This document shows positions 1-7,655 of a stretch of 11,029 nt of DNA, in pieces (within the stretch, counting starts at the first letter, position 1; every line of letters starts with the position of its first letter). The notes below the pieces were generated by a model, which saw nothing but the letters and a program-made list of their open reading frames with translations, was not told the DNA's origin and did no database searches. The position numbers and the translations under genes were made by a program. The DNA lies in assembly GCA_029821455.1 (NCBI GenBank), contig JALGTI010000081.1:1-11029 (forward strand), written 5' to 3'. Source of the DNA: Candidatus Zipacnadia bacterium (GTDB lineage Bacteria; Armatimonadota; Zipacnadia; Zipacnadales; Zipacnadaceae).

Positions 1-643
1 GCCGCGGTCGGCGATCCTAAGGGCCGCCCGCGCGTTCTGCTCGACCAGCAGGATGGTAGTGCCCTGTGAGCGTAGCTCGGAAATGGTCTGGATGATCTGC
101 TGGGCGAGGCGTGGTGCCAAACCCAGGCAGGGCTCATCAAGCACCAGCAAGCGGGGCTGGGCCATCAATGCCCGCCCCATCGCCAGCATCTGCTGCTCGC
201 CACCGGAAAGAGACCCGCTGTGCTGGGCCCTGCGCTCAGCCAGGATCGGGAACAGTGCATAGATGCGCTCCAGAGCGCCCTGCACCTCGACTTTTCTCCC
301 CGCGCACAGTCGGCTATACGCTCCCAGCAGCAGGTTGTCGTGTACCGACAGGGGGCCGAAAAGCTGGCGACCTTCAGGAACCTGTGTTATACCCAAACGC
401 ACCAACCAGGGCCTCCGGGCGAGTGCCGACGATTGACTGCCCATCGAAGCTAATAGTGCCGCTGGACGGCCTCAACAGTCCGCAGATGGTTCGCAAGGTC
501 GTGCTCTTGCCTGCGCCGTTTGCTCCCAGCAGCGCGACGATCTCTCCGCTGTTCACGTGCAGAGACAGACCCTTCAGGACGTGAAGCTGCCCATAAAAAG
601 CATTCACACCTGCCAGGGCCAAGAGCAGAGGCCCATCACTCAC
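1..643 (-). pseudogene. livF: Frameshifted LivF-type ABC transporter ATPase, 3' end outside the window
   Basis: This is the second ATPase of a branched-chain amino acid-type (HAAT) importer; with LivG it would power LivH/LivM at the inner membrane. Reading starts at a GTG at 643 that overlaps the livG stop (GTGA). The first frame gives a normal N-terminus with Walker A GANGAGKST (residues 40-48) but stops at 374-376 after 89 residues. The family sequence continues in another frame from about 402: VRLGITQVPEGRQLF, the signature LSGGEQQ, Walker B LLVLDEP, the D-loop region and the H-loop region LVEQN, up to the window edge. The two frames meet at a TGGT-TGGT tandem duplication (plus-strand 401-408). 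Removing one copy gives EALVRLGITQVPEGR with standard family spacing. As it stands neither piece is a complete ATPase. The mutation could be real or an assembly error, but it is not a homopolymer slip. Identification of the family is very secure; the pseudogene status is less so. Confidence 0.85.
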
Positions 644-1422
644 GCTTGCCCCTCCTCACCCAGGTATGCTGCGATAACCTGTGGATTGGCCTGAATCGCC
701 GTCGGAGTGTCCACCGCCAGCAGCTTGCCTTGATCCAGAACCGCCACTGTAGCGCAAACTTCCATCACCAGACTCATATCGTGTTCGATTACCACAGTTG
801 TCAGACCAGTGTCTGCAATCCGCTGGATCAACTCGCCAAGCACCTCGGTCTCTCTCGTGGTCAGACCCGCCGCTGGTTCATCTAACAACAGCAGCCGAGG
901 CTGTCCGGCCAGCGCACGCGCGATCTCGACCAGACGCTGCTGGCCTGGCGGCAGGCTTGCCGCCGGTACGGCAGCTCTGTCGGCCAGCCCCACGAACTCC
1001 AGTGCTTCACGAGCCTGAGCCCGCAGACGCCGTTCCTCCGCTCTCACCGAGGGCAGCCGCAGCACCGTGGGCACCAGGCCACTGTAACCGTGACGATGAG
1101 AGCCCGTCAGCACATTGTCCAACACACTCATACTCGGGAAGATTTGCAGATTCTGGAAAGTGCGGGCCACCCCCAAACAGGCAATGGTATCCTGGGTTAG
1201 GCCGAGCAGCGGCCGGCCCTCCAACATCGCAGCCCCACTGGTGGCCGCATACAGGCCGGTTATTACATTGAATAGTGTCGTCTTCCCTGCACCGTTGGGG
1301 CCAATGAGTCCGAGGATGACGCCCGGATGCACGTCAAAGGACACGTTGTCCACTGCCACAAGGCCGCCGAATACCTTGCGTATGCGCTGAACGCCTAGCA
1401 GTGGCCTGCTGTCATGCGCCAT
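640..1422 (-). CDS. livG: LivG-type branched-chain amino acid ABC transporter ATPase
   Basis: The protein (260 aa) is an ATP-binding subunit of a HAAT-family importer, bound to the cytoplasmic face of LivH/LivM. Visible in order are FGGLVAVDNVSF (18-29), Walker A GPNGAGKT (41-48), the Q-loop RTFQN with Gln90, the signature LPPGQQR (157-163), Walker B LLLLDEP (177-183) and the H-loop VIEHD with His214. RTFQNLQIF and the C-terminal NPQVIAAYLGE are typical of LivG. The ATG at 1422 was chosen because an AAGGAG lies 9 nt upstream and the protein then begins just before the conserved domain. The frame stays open further upstream, but that extension is livM read out of frame. The start overlaps the livM end by 11 bp and the stop overlaps the livF start, so translation is probably coupled. 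The signature is LPPGQ rather than the common LSYGQ, a variant that keeps Gly-Gln. Confidence 0.95.
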   Translation of the reverse strand: MAHDSRPLLGVQRIRKVFGGLVAVDNVSFDVHPGVILGLIGPNGAGKTTLFNVITGLYAATSGAAMLEGRPLLGLTQDTIACLGVARTFQNLQIFPSMSVLDNVLTGSHRHGYSGLVPTVLRLPSVRAEERRLRAQAREALEFVGLADRAAVPAASLPPGQQRLVEIARALAGQPRLLLLDEPAAGLTTRETEVLGELIQRIADTGLTTVVIEHDMSLVMEVCATVAVLDQGKLLAVDTPTAIQANPQVIAAYLGEEGQA

Positions 1423-2383
1423 CTCGCGCCACTCCTTTTCGACGCAAGCCACGAGCCAGACCTTGGGGCAAGAACAGCAAGACGAGCACCACAATGACGC
1501 CAAACAGAACGACATCCATGTCCTTTGCCGGGGCGAAGACGTGGCCCAGTTGCACTAGCAGTTGGTCAATGACCGTCAATGCGGCCGCCCCGATGACCGG
1601 GCCCCACAGGGTAGCACCCCCACCCACCACCACCATCACCACCAGTTCAATGGAGAAGACAAATCCGAACGGATGTGGGTTCACAAAGTTTACCCAGTGG
1701 GCGTAGAGGCTGCCGGCCACTGAGGCGTAGATGGCACTGAGCACAAACACCATCAGCTTGTGCCTGCCTGTGTTGATCGCACAACTCCGGGCCGCTATCT
1801 CACTGTCATGGATTGCCCTCAGTGCCCTGCCTAGCCGCGAGCGCAGCAGATTCCGCGACAGCACCACCTGCAGCAGCACCAGCGGCCAGACTAAGCAATA
1901 GATACGCAGATCGTTGTCAAAGACGAAACTGCCGATGTTGAGGTCCGCGATTGCCGGCAGGCCCGACGGCCCGCCTGTCAGGTTGCCTCCCTCGTTGAAC
2001 AGAATGCGCACGATTATGCCGAACCCCAACGTCGCCATGGCCAGATAGTGCCCGTGCAGCTTCAGTGTCGGCATACCGATCAGATAGGCCACCAGCGCCG
2101 TGGCAAACGCGGCAACGACTATTGCCAGCCACGCATTCCAGCCATAGTGCAGCGTCAGTATCGCCGAGCCATAAGCACCTAGCCCATAGAAGGCCGCATG
2201 GCCAAGCGACACCTGGCCCGCATAGCCCATCAGCAGGCCCAGGCCAATGGCCACCATGCTGTACAGGCCGATGAAAACCCCAATGCTTAGGAGGTAGTTA
2301 CTACGCGTGACTAGCGGCAGGGCAGCGACTATAAGAGCAGCCACTACAAAACCAAGCAGCTCCAGTTTGCGCTCGGAGAACAT
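1412..2383 (-). CDS. livM: LivM-type branched-chain amino acid ABC transporter permease
   Basis: This is an inner-membrane permease subunit (323 aa) that pairs with LivH to form the translocation pore. It has multiple hydrophobic segments and the LivM hallmarks GYAGQVSLGHAAFYGLGAY (53-71), MATLGFG (116-122), NLTGGPSGL (134-142), the cytoplasmic coupling loop GRALRAIHDSEIAA (185-198) and GGGATLWGPVIGA (254-266). The length is normal for the family. The ATG at 2383 was chosen because it lies 2 nt after the livH stop, has a GGAGGGGG ribosome site about 8 nt upstream, and gives the usual short N-terminus before the first membrane helix. An upstream in-frame extension would be livH out of frame. 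The 3' end overlaps livG by 11 bp. Confidence 0.95.
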   Translation of the reverse strand: MFSERKLELLGFVVAALIVAALPLVTRSNYLLSIGVFIGLYSMVAIGLGLLMGYAGQVSLGHAAFYGLGAYGSAILTLHYGWNAWLAIVVAAFATALVAYLIGMPTLKLHGHYLAMATLGFGIIVRILFNEGGNLTGGPSGLPAIADLNIGSFVFDNDLRIYCLVWPLVLLQVVLSRNLLRSRLGRALRAIHDSEIAARSCAINTGRHKLMVFVLSAIYASVAGSLYAHWVNFVNPHPFGFVFSIELVVMVVVGGGATLWGPVIGAAALTVIDQLLVQLGHVFAPAKDMDVVLFGVIVVLVLLFLPQGLARGLRRKGVARDGA

Positions 2384-2385
2384 CC

Positions 2386-3276
2386 TCAAACCCCCTCCGC
2401 GCGCTCGGTGCCGAATAATCCACCAGGCCGCAGAAACAGCACCAGCAGGAGAACAATAAAGGCAAAGGCGTCCTGCAGGCCCGCATAGCCCTCGGGCGCC
2501 AGGCCAATCCCCAGCTTCTCCAAAACACCGATAAAGAGCCCCCCGACCACTGCTCCCAGGCCGTTGCCCAGGCCCCCGATGATCGCTCCGCAAAAGCCCT
2601 TGAGGGCCAGGATCGTGCCGCCATCATAACTGGCAAAGGTGATGGGGCTGATCACCACGCCCGCCAGTCCCGAGAGTGCAGCGCTGAGGGCAAATGAGCC
2701 CTGCACCATGCGCGATACACTGATGCCGGCTAAACGCGCTGCGTCCGGATTGATCGCGCAAGCCTGCATCGCCTTGCCCACAAGGGTGTGATCAAAGAAC
2801 AGGCGCACTCCGAACACCGCCAGGGCTGTGAGACCTAGCACCCACAGATATTGGAGCTGCAGCGCCGCACCACCTATAAAGATAGACTTGTCCCCAGAGA
2901 ACGTGGGCACCGCCAGAGACTCCGGACCCCACACGAGCTTCGCAGCACCTCGCAGCAGCACTGATGTGGCCACCGTGATGATGATTAGTACTATGACCGG
3001 CGATCGGATGAGCGGGCGGATCGCTAGCCGCTCCATCAGCAGGCCAATCGCTGCAACAATCAGCACGGCGACTACCAGGGCCAGGACGAGAGGCACATTG
3101 GCGACGACGTAGAGGCTATAGAAGACAAGCCCGCCGAGCACCACGAACTCGCCCTGGGCGAAGTTGATGATCCCAGTAGCGTTATAGATGATCGTGAAGC
3201 CCAGAGCCACCAGCGCATAGACGCTACCAACGGTCACGCCGGTGACCAGATACTGCAGCAGTTCAGAGGTTTGCAT
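2386..3276 (-). CDS. livH: LivH-type branched-chain amino acid ABC transporter permease
   Basis: This is the first permease subunit (296 aa) of the HAAT importer, an integral inner-membrane protein. Family motifs are GSVYALVALGFTIIYNATGIINFAQGEF spread over 17-44, the coupling-loop segment GKAMQACAINPDAARLAGI (167-185), the glycine-rich stretch GAIIGGLGNGLGAVVGG (230-246) and the end LRPGGLFG (282-289). Alternating hydrophobic segments fill the rest. The ATG at 3276 has no clear Shine-Dalgarno sequence upstream (only GATGG), so expression may be lower than that of livK, which has a strong site. The gene sits 83 bp downstream of livK, with a strong stem-loop in the gap, and ends 2 nt before livM. 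Confidence 0.95.
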   Translation of the reverse strand: MQTSELLQYLVTGVTVGSVYALVALGFTIIYNATGIINFAQGEFVVLGGLVFYSLYVVANVPLVLALVVAVLIVAAIGLLMERLAIRPLIRSPVIVLIIITVATSVLLRGAAKLVWGPESLAVPTFSGDKSIFIGGAALQLQYLWVLGLTALAVFGVRLFFDHTLVGKAMQACAINPDAARLAGISVSRMVQGSFALSAALSGLAGVVISPITFASYDGGTILALKGFCGAIIGGLGNGLGAVVGGLFIGVLEKLGIGLAPEGYAGLQDAFAFIVLLLVLFLRPGGLFGTERAEGV

Positions 3277-3297
3277 TGGCCATCAACTAAACGTGGT

Positions 3298-3337
3298 GGT
3301 GCCGCGAGGAGGCAGCCGAGCCATTCCTCGCGGCACC
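3298..3337 (-). promoter_or_regulatory. Perfect 13-bp stem-loop between livK and livH
   Basis: The arms GGTGCCGCGAGGA (3298-3310) and TCCTCGCGGCACC (3325-3337) are exact reverse complements around a 14-nt loop. In the direction of transcription no T-run follows, so it does not look like a simple intrinsic terminator. Its position, between a binding-protein gene and its permease genes, fits an RNA-stabilising or partial-attenuation element that raises binding-protein mRNA over permease mRNA, as described for the malE-malF intergenic region. The structure is seen; the role is inferred. Confidence 0.6.
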
Positions 3338-3359
3338 GGTTCAGCCCTCAGACACCGGG

Positions 3360-4583
3360 CTAGTCAAGCTCGACCCAGGTGCCGTTTTCGATCTTGACGA
3401 TCGTGAAGCCTTGCTCCGTCAGGCCATTGTGATCGTCCGCCGACAGGTTGAAGATGCCGCCTGTCCCGACGTGCTCCTGGGTGGCCTCAATGGCATCCCG
3501 TATCGCTGCGCGATCTTCGCCGGCTTCCTCGATGGCGTTGATTACTATCTGCAGCGAATCATAGGCGTGGCCAGCAAAGGTGTTGGCCGGCTTGCCGCTA
3601 TGCGCTTCGTATTTCTCCCGGAACTCCAATAGGACCGCCTTCTGCGGATCATCATCCGGCAGGGCGTCAGCAACCAGAAGCTTGCCGCACGGAAGGATCA
3701 CACCCTCGGCGGCGTCACCGGCCAAGTCGATGAACGTCTTGTTGGCAATACCGTGGCTGTTGATGCATTGAGCCTGCATCCCCAGGCTCTTCATGTTCTT
3801 GGCGATCACCGCCGGCCCGGGATTGGTCCCCCAGCAGATGACCGCTTCGGGGGCCTTGGCCTTGATCTTGGTGAGCTGGGCCGTCATATCGGTGTCCTTG
3901 GTGGCGAACTTCTCCTCATCAACGATCTCGATGCCCGCCTCGGCCAGTTGCAGCTTAAGCTGCTCCGCGCCGCTCTGCCCGAAGGCATTGCTGTCGCAGA
4001 TGATAGCCACCTTCTTGATGTCCTGCTCCTTCAGATAGACGACTATGCGCGCGACAGCCAGCACATCCGTCTGCGCACTGGAAAAGACCCACTTCTTGAC
4101 GGGGGTCGTGATCTTGGCTGAAGCCGCGCAGGCGAACAGGGGCACCTCCGCCTTCTCACAACCGTCCAGAATGGCCAGGCTGGTCCCGCTCATCGTCGGT
4201 CCCACGATGGCACAGACTTCGTCCTGCTCGATGAGTTTCTTGGCCGCCAACACCGCATCGGCCTCTTCGGTGTGGTCGTCCTCGATAATGATCTCCAGCG
4301 GACGACCATTGATGCCCCCAGCCTTGTTGACATCATCTTGCACCATCTTTGCCGTGAGGGCCTCTGGCTCACCTAGCGGAGCGCCTGGCCCCGTCACCGA
4401 AAAGATCGCCCCGATCTTGATTGGCTCACCCTCCGGTGCCGGCGGCTGCCCCGCAGATGGTGGTGGGGGCATACCTGTTAGGGGTGGTGGTTGCGGCTTG
4501 GCACAGCCAGCGACCAGCGCGAGTGCCAGAATGGCACCCAGAACACAAGCTACGACTAACAACCGTGGATGCAGATCACGCAT
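3360..4583 (-). CDS. livK: LivK-type ABC transporter substrate-binding lipoprotein
   Basis: This is the extracytoplasmic binding protein (407 aa) of the importer, in the Peripla_BP_6 / type I periplasmic-binding fold. The N-terminus has a basic start, a hydrophobic core and the lipobox LVAG-Cys with Cys27, so the mature protein should be lipid-anchored. A proline-rich linker (28-53) follows. The domain starts at IKIGAIFSVTGPGAPLGE (55-72) and continues with NKAGGINGRPLEIIIEDD (86-103), the ligand-cleft stretch IVGPTMSGTSLAI (126-138) and VAIICDSNAFGQSG (192-205). Substrate class cannot be read exactly: branched-chain amino acids, other amino acids or amides are possible. The ATG at 4583 has AAGGAGGG 7 nt upstream, the strongest ribosome site of the operon. 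It is the promoter-proximal gene, 238 bp downstream of the outer-membrane protein gene. A lipid-anchored binding protein is less usual in proteobacteria than a free one. Confidence 0.93.
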   Translation of the reverse strand: MRDLHPRLLVVACVLGAILALALVAGCAKPQPPPLTGMPPPPSAGQPPAPEGEPIKIGAIFSVTGPGAPLGEPEALTAKMVQDDVNKAGGINGRPLEIIIEDDHTEEADAVLAAKKLIEQDEVCAIVGPTMSGTSLAILDGCEKAEVPLFACAASAKITTPVKKWVFSSAQTDVLAVARIVVYLKEQDIKKVAIICDSNAFGQSGAEQLKLQLAEAGIEIVDEEKFATKDTDMTAQLTKIKAKAPEAVICWGTNPGPAVIAKNMKSLGMQAQCINSHGIANKTFIDLAGDAAEGVILPCGKLLVADALPDDDPQKAVLLEFREKYEAHSGKPANTFAGHAYDSLQIVINAIEEAGEDRAAIRDAIEATQEHVGTGGIFNLSADDHNGLTEQGFTIVKIENGTWVELD

Positions 4584-4821
4584 CTCATTACCCTCCTTCT
4601 GTCCTTGGTCAAGTTAGGGCTCCCCTGCCTCCACAGGAATTCGCCACCAGCCGTCCGTGGTGTCGCAGCCCGCCGGGCGGTATTTCGGCTGACCGGAGCC
4701 GAGCCCGGTACGTTGTGATAGGTACTTTCCCGTATTGCCGCTGGATTTCCTCCTTCACACCTCCCGCCAGAAGGATTCTTTTCGGCTCCCAGTGTCGCCC
4801 TCCTCGCCCCAGCTCGACTGC
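4584..4821 (-). other. livK leader / intergenic region
   Basis: No supportable gene lies here. The region probably holds the livK promoter and 5' leader, but no convincing -35/-10 pair was found. Two short stems that cannot form together are visible: CGGCT (4686-4690) with AGCCG (4697-4701), and ACCGG (4692-4696) with CCGGT (4705-4709). They are only 5 bp each, which is weak in GC-rich DNA. No terminator with a T-run follows the outer-membrane protein gene, so read-through into livK is possible. Confidence 0.4.
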
Positions 4822-5544
4822 CTACTTGAAACTGTAGCTGAGGCCGATCCACTGGGTGCGCCGCGAGTTGGGGACCGTGTTGCCATACCAGAGCCTATAG
4901 CCCAACCCCAGCTTCTCCGTGGCCTGGTAGTCCAAAGCCACGTCCCACGAATACCGGAAACGATCCCTCCGCAGCCGCACCTCTCCGAAGGCGCCGAACT
5001 CACCCTTAGGACCCGTGCTGAACTTCCATTTGCTGCCCAACTGTCTTTCGTAGCCAATCTGCGCCCCGATATCGCCAACCCAACCCTCGGCGAGACGGAT
5101 GTCCTTGCTCATACCGCCCGTAAGCTCCAAGAACCCATAGCGGCGCTGCTGGCGGTAGCCGGCTGCCACGAGGGTGTGGATGCTGTCCAGACCGTGGTCA
5201 CCCTCCGTCTGAATCAGGAAGACCGGATACCACCTTCGCATCACATTACCATAGTTGCTACCCAGCGTGCGGAAGCCGGTGCGGAGGTGGTCCAGCTTCG
5301 CCGTATCACTCTTGGAATAATCCGAATCAACAGTAATGGCGAGCGACCGCGCCTTGCCGGGCACAAGCCACTCGCCGTCGAAGTTCCACGAAAGCGTCCA
5401 ATCGCTGCCGCCATCTCCCTTCGTCTCAATCGCACTGAATACCGCTTTGGCTTGTTTGGTCTCAACCGCCCAGGCCGATGAGGAAACGCACACAACCAGA
5501 AGCAACAACGCGGCACCAAAGACGTAAGGCCTGATCATAGTCAT
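4822..5544 (-). CDS. Probable DUF481/YdiY-like outer-membrane beta-barrel protein
   Basis: The protein (240 aa) has a clear Sec signal peptide: MTMIRPY, a hydrophobic core, and a likely cleavage after AWA (residue 26). The mature part is built of alternating, Arg/Trp/Tyr-rich amphipathic stretches such as YSWDVALDYQATEKLGLGYR and TQWIGLSYSFK at the C-terminus. That pattern suits an outer-membrane beta-barrel, with an aromatic residue close to the last position. Size and layout resemble DUF481 (YdiY, salt-induced outer-membrane protein) family members, whose biochemical role is not settled. The ATG at 5544 was chosen because GGAAGGTGG lies just upstream and the signal peptide then begins at once; an ATG two codons later is an alternative. 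It is transcribed in the same direction as the liv operon and diverges from the asparagine-synthetase-like gene. Barrel nature is fairly sure; the exact family is less so. Confidence 0.65.
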   Translation of the reverse strand: MTMIRPYVFGAALLLLVVCVSSSAWAVETKQAKAVFSAIETKGDGGSDWTLSWNFDGEWLVPGKARSLAITVDSDYSKSDTAKLDHLRTGFRTLGSNYGNVMRRWYPVFLIQTEGDHGLDSIHTLVAAGYRQQRRYGFLELTGGMSKDIRLAEGWVGDIGAQIGYERQLGSKWKFSTGPKGEFGAFGEVRLRRDRFRYSWDVALDYQATEKLGLGYRLWYGNTVPNSRRTQWIGLSYSFK

Positions 5545-5595
5545 CTTTCCCACCTTCCGGAATTGTGGGTTACGCATTTCCCCTCCGCACCTGGG

Positions 5596-5613
5596 GCCCA
5601 CTTGGCAGTGGGC
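5596..5613. repeat. Stem-loop in the divergent intergenic region
   Basis: GCCCACT (5596-5602) and AGTGGGC (5607-5613) form a perfect 7-bp stem with the tetraloop TGGC. It lies between the divergent outer-membrane protein and asparagine-synthetase-like genes. No T-run follows in either direction. It could be an operator dyad or part of a transcript leader. Confidence 0.4.
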
Positions 5614-5640
5614 TGAAGATTCGTCGCTACCGCATCGAGT

Positions 5641-5660
5641 GCCTCCTGACTGCTGGAGGC
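5641..5660. repeat. Stem-loop in the divergent intergenic region
   Basis: GCCTCC (5641-5646) and GGAGGC (5655-5660) form a 6-bp stem with an 8-nt loop, extendable by an A-T pair and wobble pairs. The arms are nearly the same as those of the stem at 5727-5743, so the two could also pair with each other. Confidence 0.35.
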
Positions 5661-5726
5661 GTTTGCCCTATTCCACGCAGGTCGCCGTTATCCCTCTTGT
5701 CATCGGGCATTGGTGTGAGCCAGCAG

Positions 5727-5743
5727 CCTCCGCCGCACGGAGG
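5727..5743. repeat. Stem-loop upstream of the asparagine-synthetase-like gene
   Basis: CCTCCG (5727-5732) and CGGAGG (5738-5743) form a 6-bp stem with a 5-nt loop. The GGAGG in the 3' arm lies 22 nt before the ATG at 5766, too far to act as its ribosome site. Function is unknown. Confidence 0.35.
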
Positions 5744-5765
5744 ACCCGAAACCAGTTAACGGGAA

Positions 5766-7655
5766 ATGACGCGCAGCGCTGCCATCAGACGCGCATTCAT
5801 CCAGGGAGTGAGCATCAGATTGAGCCTACTTGGTGGCTATTTCAATGTGCCTAAACCGGGTGACCTGCACGAACGGATGGCCGGCGCGATGTCATATCCG
5901 GGCGCGATTGTTCAACAGCAACGCGGCGACCGCTGGGGCCTATGTACGGTTGACCCAGGCGTCGCCAGCAAGCGAGAACGGATCGCTGTCAGTGAAGATG
6001 GCCAGGTGGCCGTCGGCGTTGCAGGGTATCTGCTTGACGCCGGCTATGATGGTGATCGGCGGCCCGCGCGTTATTGCCTCGATTTGTACGAGCAGTACGG
6101 GGAAGCTCTACCGGAGCATCTCAACGGCGGCTTTACCATTGCCATAATAGATTGCAGAAAGAACATCCTGCTACTTATCACCGACCATGTGAGCACCAGC
6201 CCGTTCTATTACTGGTCTGGTGAAGGGTATGTATTTGCCAGCGCGGCGAAGGGGATACTGGCGCACAGGGCCGTAAGCGGTGAACTTGACCGCTATCGGG
6301 CTGGCGAATTTCTGATGACAGGGCAGTCCGCAGAACCGGGCACACTGTATCGAGATATAAGGCAGGTTCCGGGCGCGGCGGTTATGGAGTTTCAAGATGG
6401 GCAGGTGCGGGAGCGGGTCTACTGGCGGCTGCCAGCGAAGTACGAGGAGGACATGACACTGGATGAGGCAGCCACCCTCATCGCCACGGTGGTTTCCAGT
6501 GCTGTGCAGCGCGCTTGCCCGCCGGGGCGGCGCCACGCTCTAATGCTGGGCGCGGGGCTGGATGCGAGGTTTATCGGGGCCTGTATGCCTTCAGATACGG
6601 AGTGTGTGACGCTGCATCAGTTCAAGGCTCGTGAGGTGAGGCTGGCAGGACGGGTGGCCCAGGCCTTGGGCCTGAGGCACACGTACTGGCACTTGCCGCC
6701 GACCTTCCCGCTGGACATTATGGAAGAGGGGACGGAAACAGCAGAGGGGAGATATGCTTTCAGCCATGCCCACAGTCTGGTCCTGCGTCCGTGGCTGGAA
6801 GAGCGGGGGATTCAGGCGCTCACCATTGGGATCGGCGTAGACGTATTCCGAGGGTTGTATATGCCCGCCGCCAAGCTATGTGTGGGCGGGCACGAGGTGA
6901 AGCTACCACGGCTGGTGTCTCCTGATGATGGCTACCTGCTGCGATACGTCCTGAGACGCTCCAATCTGTCGGGCAAGCACATGGCTGCGGTGATGCGGGA
7001 GCCAACAGCGCAGGACGTAGAGGAGCGCACGACTGCGCTGGTTGCTGCTTGCGAGGAGCAGGCCCAAGAGCAGGGCTCTGCCCGGGTTGACCTACCGATG
7101 TACTATTGGTGTCCGTGTTTATGTCTGATGCGCTCGCACCTCAATGCACTTGCACTGGGGCGGGTGGCTGAGGCCGGACTGCCCTACTTCGACCGTGAGG
7201 TGATGGCTACTGTGGTACGAATTCCGCCACAACATCGCTTCGGCGCCCGCGCTTACCTGCAAGCCCTGGCGATGATCAACCCGGCCGTGGCTCGCATCCC
7301 ACGGTCCCCAACGGGCGTATCGCCGCTGTGCAACGATTGGCTAGCCGCCGCCAACGAGCACAGTATGCGGCTCCTCGCTTACGCCTTGCGCAGACTGAAT
7401 GGGCCGCTACGCGGGTGGTTGCCGGAGATTCACCTCGAATCGTGGCCGCTGCCCGGCGTGGCACTGTACGCAACAGACCAGGGTCGTAATCTGATGCGGG
7501 CTTTCGCCGCAGACTCCGTTGTCTGTGACCTGGGATTCCTGCACCAAGAGGCCTTGCAGGATATCGTGGAAAACCACATCAGCCGCAAGCAGGATGCGAC
7601 CAGGTTCCTACTCAACTGGCTTACGCTGGAGCAGTGGCTCCGCACACACAATTAA
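5766..7655 (+). CDS. Asparagine-synthetase-like protein with degenerate active sites
   Basis: The 629-residue frame has the two-domain layout of asparagine synthetase B. The N-terminal Ntn/class-II amidotransferase fold is recognised from LLGGYFN (21-27), LNGGFTIAIIDC (119-130), ITDHVSTSPFYYW (138-150) and FASAAKGIL (157-165). The C-terminal ATP-pyrophosphatase-type domain ends in the typical LLNWLTLEQWLR. Key sites are altered. No catalytic Cys follows a start Met, the P-loop SGGLDS appears as GAGLDA (262-267), and the later GEGADELFGG-type motif appears as GIGVDVFRG (355-363). It is therefore unlikely to make asparagine by the usual route. Homologues with a lost Cys include beta-lactam synthetase, lasso-peptide cyclases and polysaccharide-cluster proteins, but none of their partner genes is seen here. 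The start is uncertain: the ATG at 5766 has no good ribosome site, while a TTG at 5820 (AGGGAG 11 nt upstream) would give MSLLGGYFN, the family's usual beginning. Confidence 0.8.
   Translation: MTRSAAIRRAFIQGVSIRLSLLGGYFNVPKPGDLHERMAGAMSYPGAIVQQQRGDRWGLCTVDPGVASKRERIAVSEDGQVAVGVAGYLLDAGYDGDRRPARYCLDLYEQYGEALPEHLNGGFTIAIIDCRKNILLLITDHVSTSPFYYWSGEGYVFASAAKGILAHRAVSGELDRYRAGEFLMTGQSAEPGTLYRDIRQVPGAAVMEFQDGQVRERVYWRLPAKYEEDMTLDEAATLIATVVSSAVQRACPPGRRHALMLGAGLDARFIGACMPSDTECVTLHQFKAREVRLAGRVAQALGLRHTYWHLPPTFPLDIMEEGTETAEGRYAFSHAHSLVLRPWLEERGIQALTIGIGVDVFRGLYMPAAKLCVGGHEVKLPRLVSPDDGYLLRYVLRRSNLSGKHMAAVMREPTAQDVEERTTALVAACEEQAQEQGSARVDLPMYYWCPCLCLMRSHLNALALGRVAEAGLPYFDREVMATVVRIPPQHRFGARAYLQALAMINPAVARIPRSPTGVSPLCNDWLAAANEHSMRLLAYALRRLNGPLRGWLPEIHLESWPLPGVALYATDQGRNLMRAFAADSVVCDLGFLHQEALQDIVENHISRKQDATRFLLNWLTLEQWLRTHN

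Noticed and set aside
930..955. LivG signature LPPGQ instead of LSYGQ/LSGGQ as a defect
   Set aside because: The Gly-Gln core is kept and LivG proteins vary at the first positions, so loss of function is not supported.
1423..1515. Upstream extension of livG
   Set aside because: It is livM read in another frame. The ATG at 1422 has a proper ribosome site and gives the family length.
2384..2593. Upstream extension of livM
   Set aside because: It is livH read in another frame, while the ATG at 2383 follows the livH stop with a ribosome site.
4045..4617. 190-codon plus-strand frame antisense to livK
   Set aside because: livK is unmistakable in the opposite strand, and the antisense translation is low-complexity with no domain.
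4556..4852. 98-codon minus-strand frame between livK and the outer-membrane protein gene
   Set aside because: It overlaps the livK start and the outer-membrane protein end, its composition is Arg/Pro/Gly-rich without a recognisable domain, and it has no clear ribosome site.
4735..5481. 248-codon plus-strand frame antisense to the outer-membrane protein gene
   Set aside because: The minus-strand protein has a signal peptide, ribosome site and barrel-like pattern; the antisense frame has none of these and reflects GC-rich codon bias.
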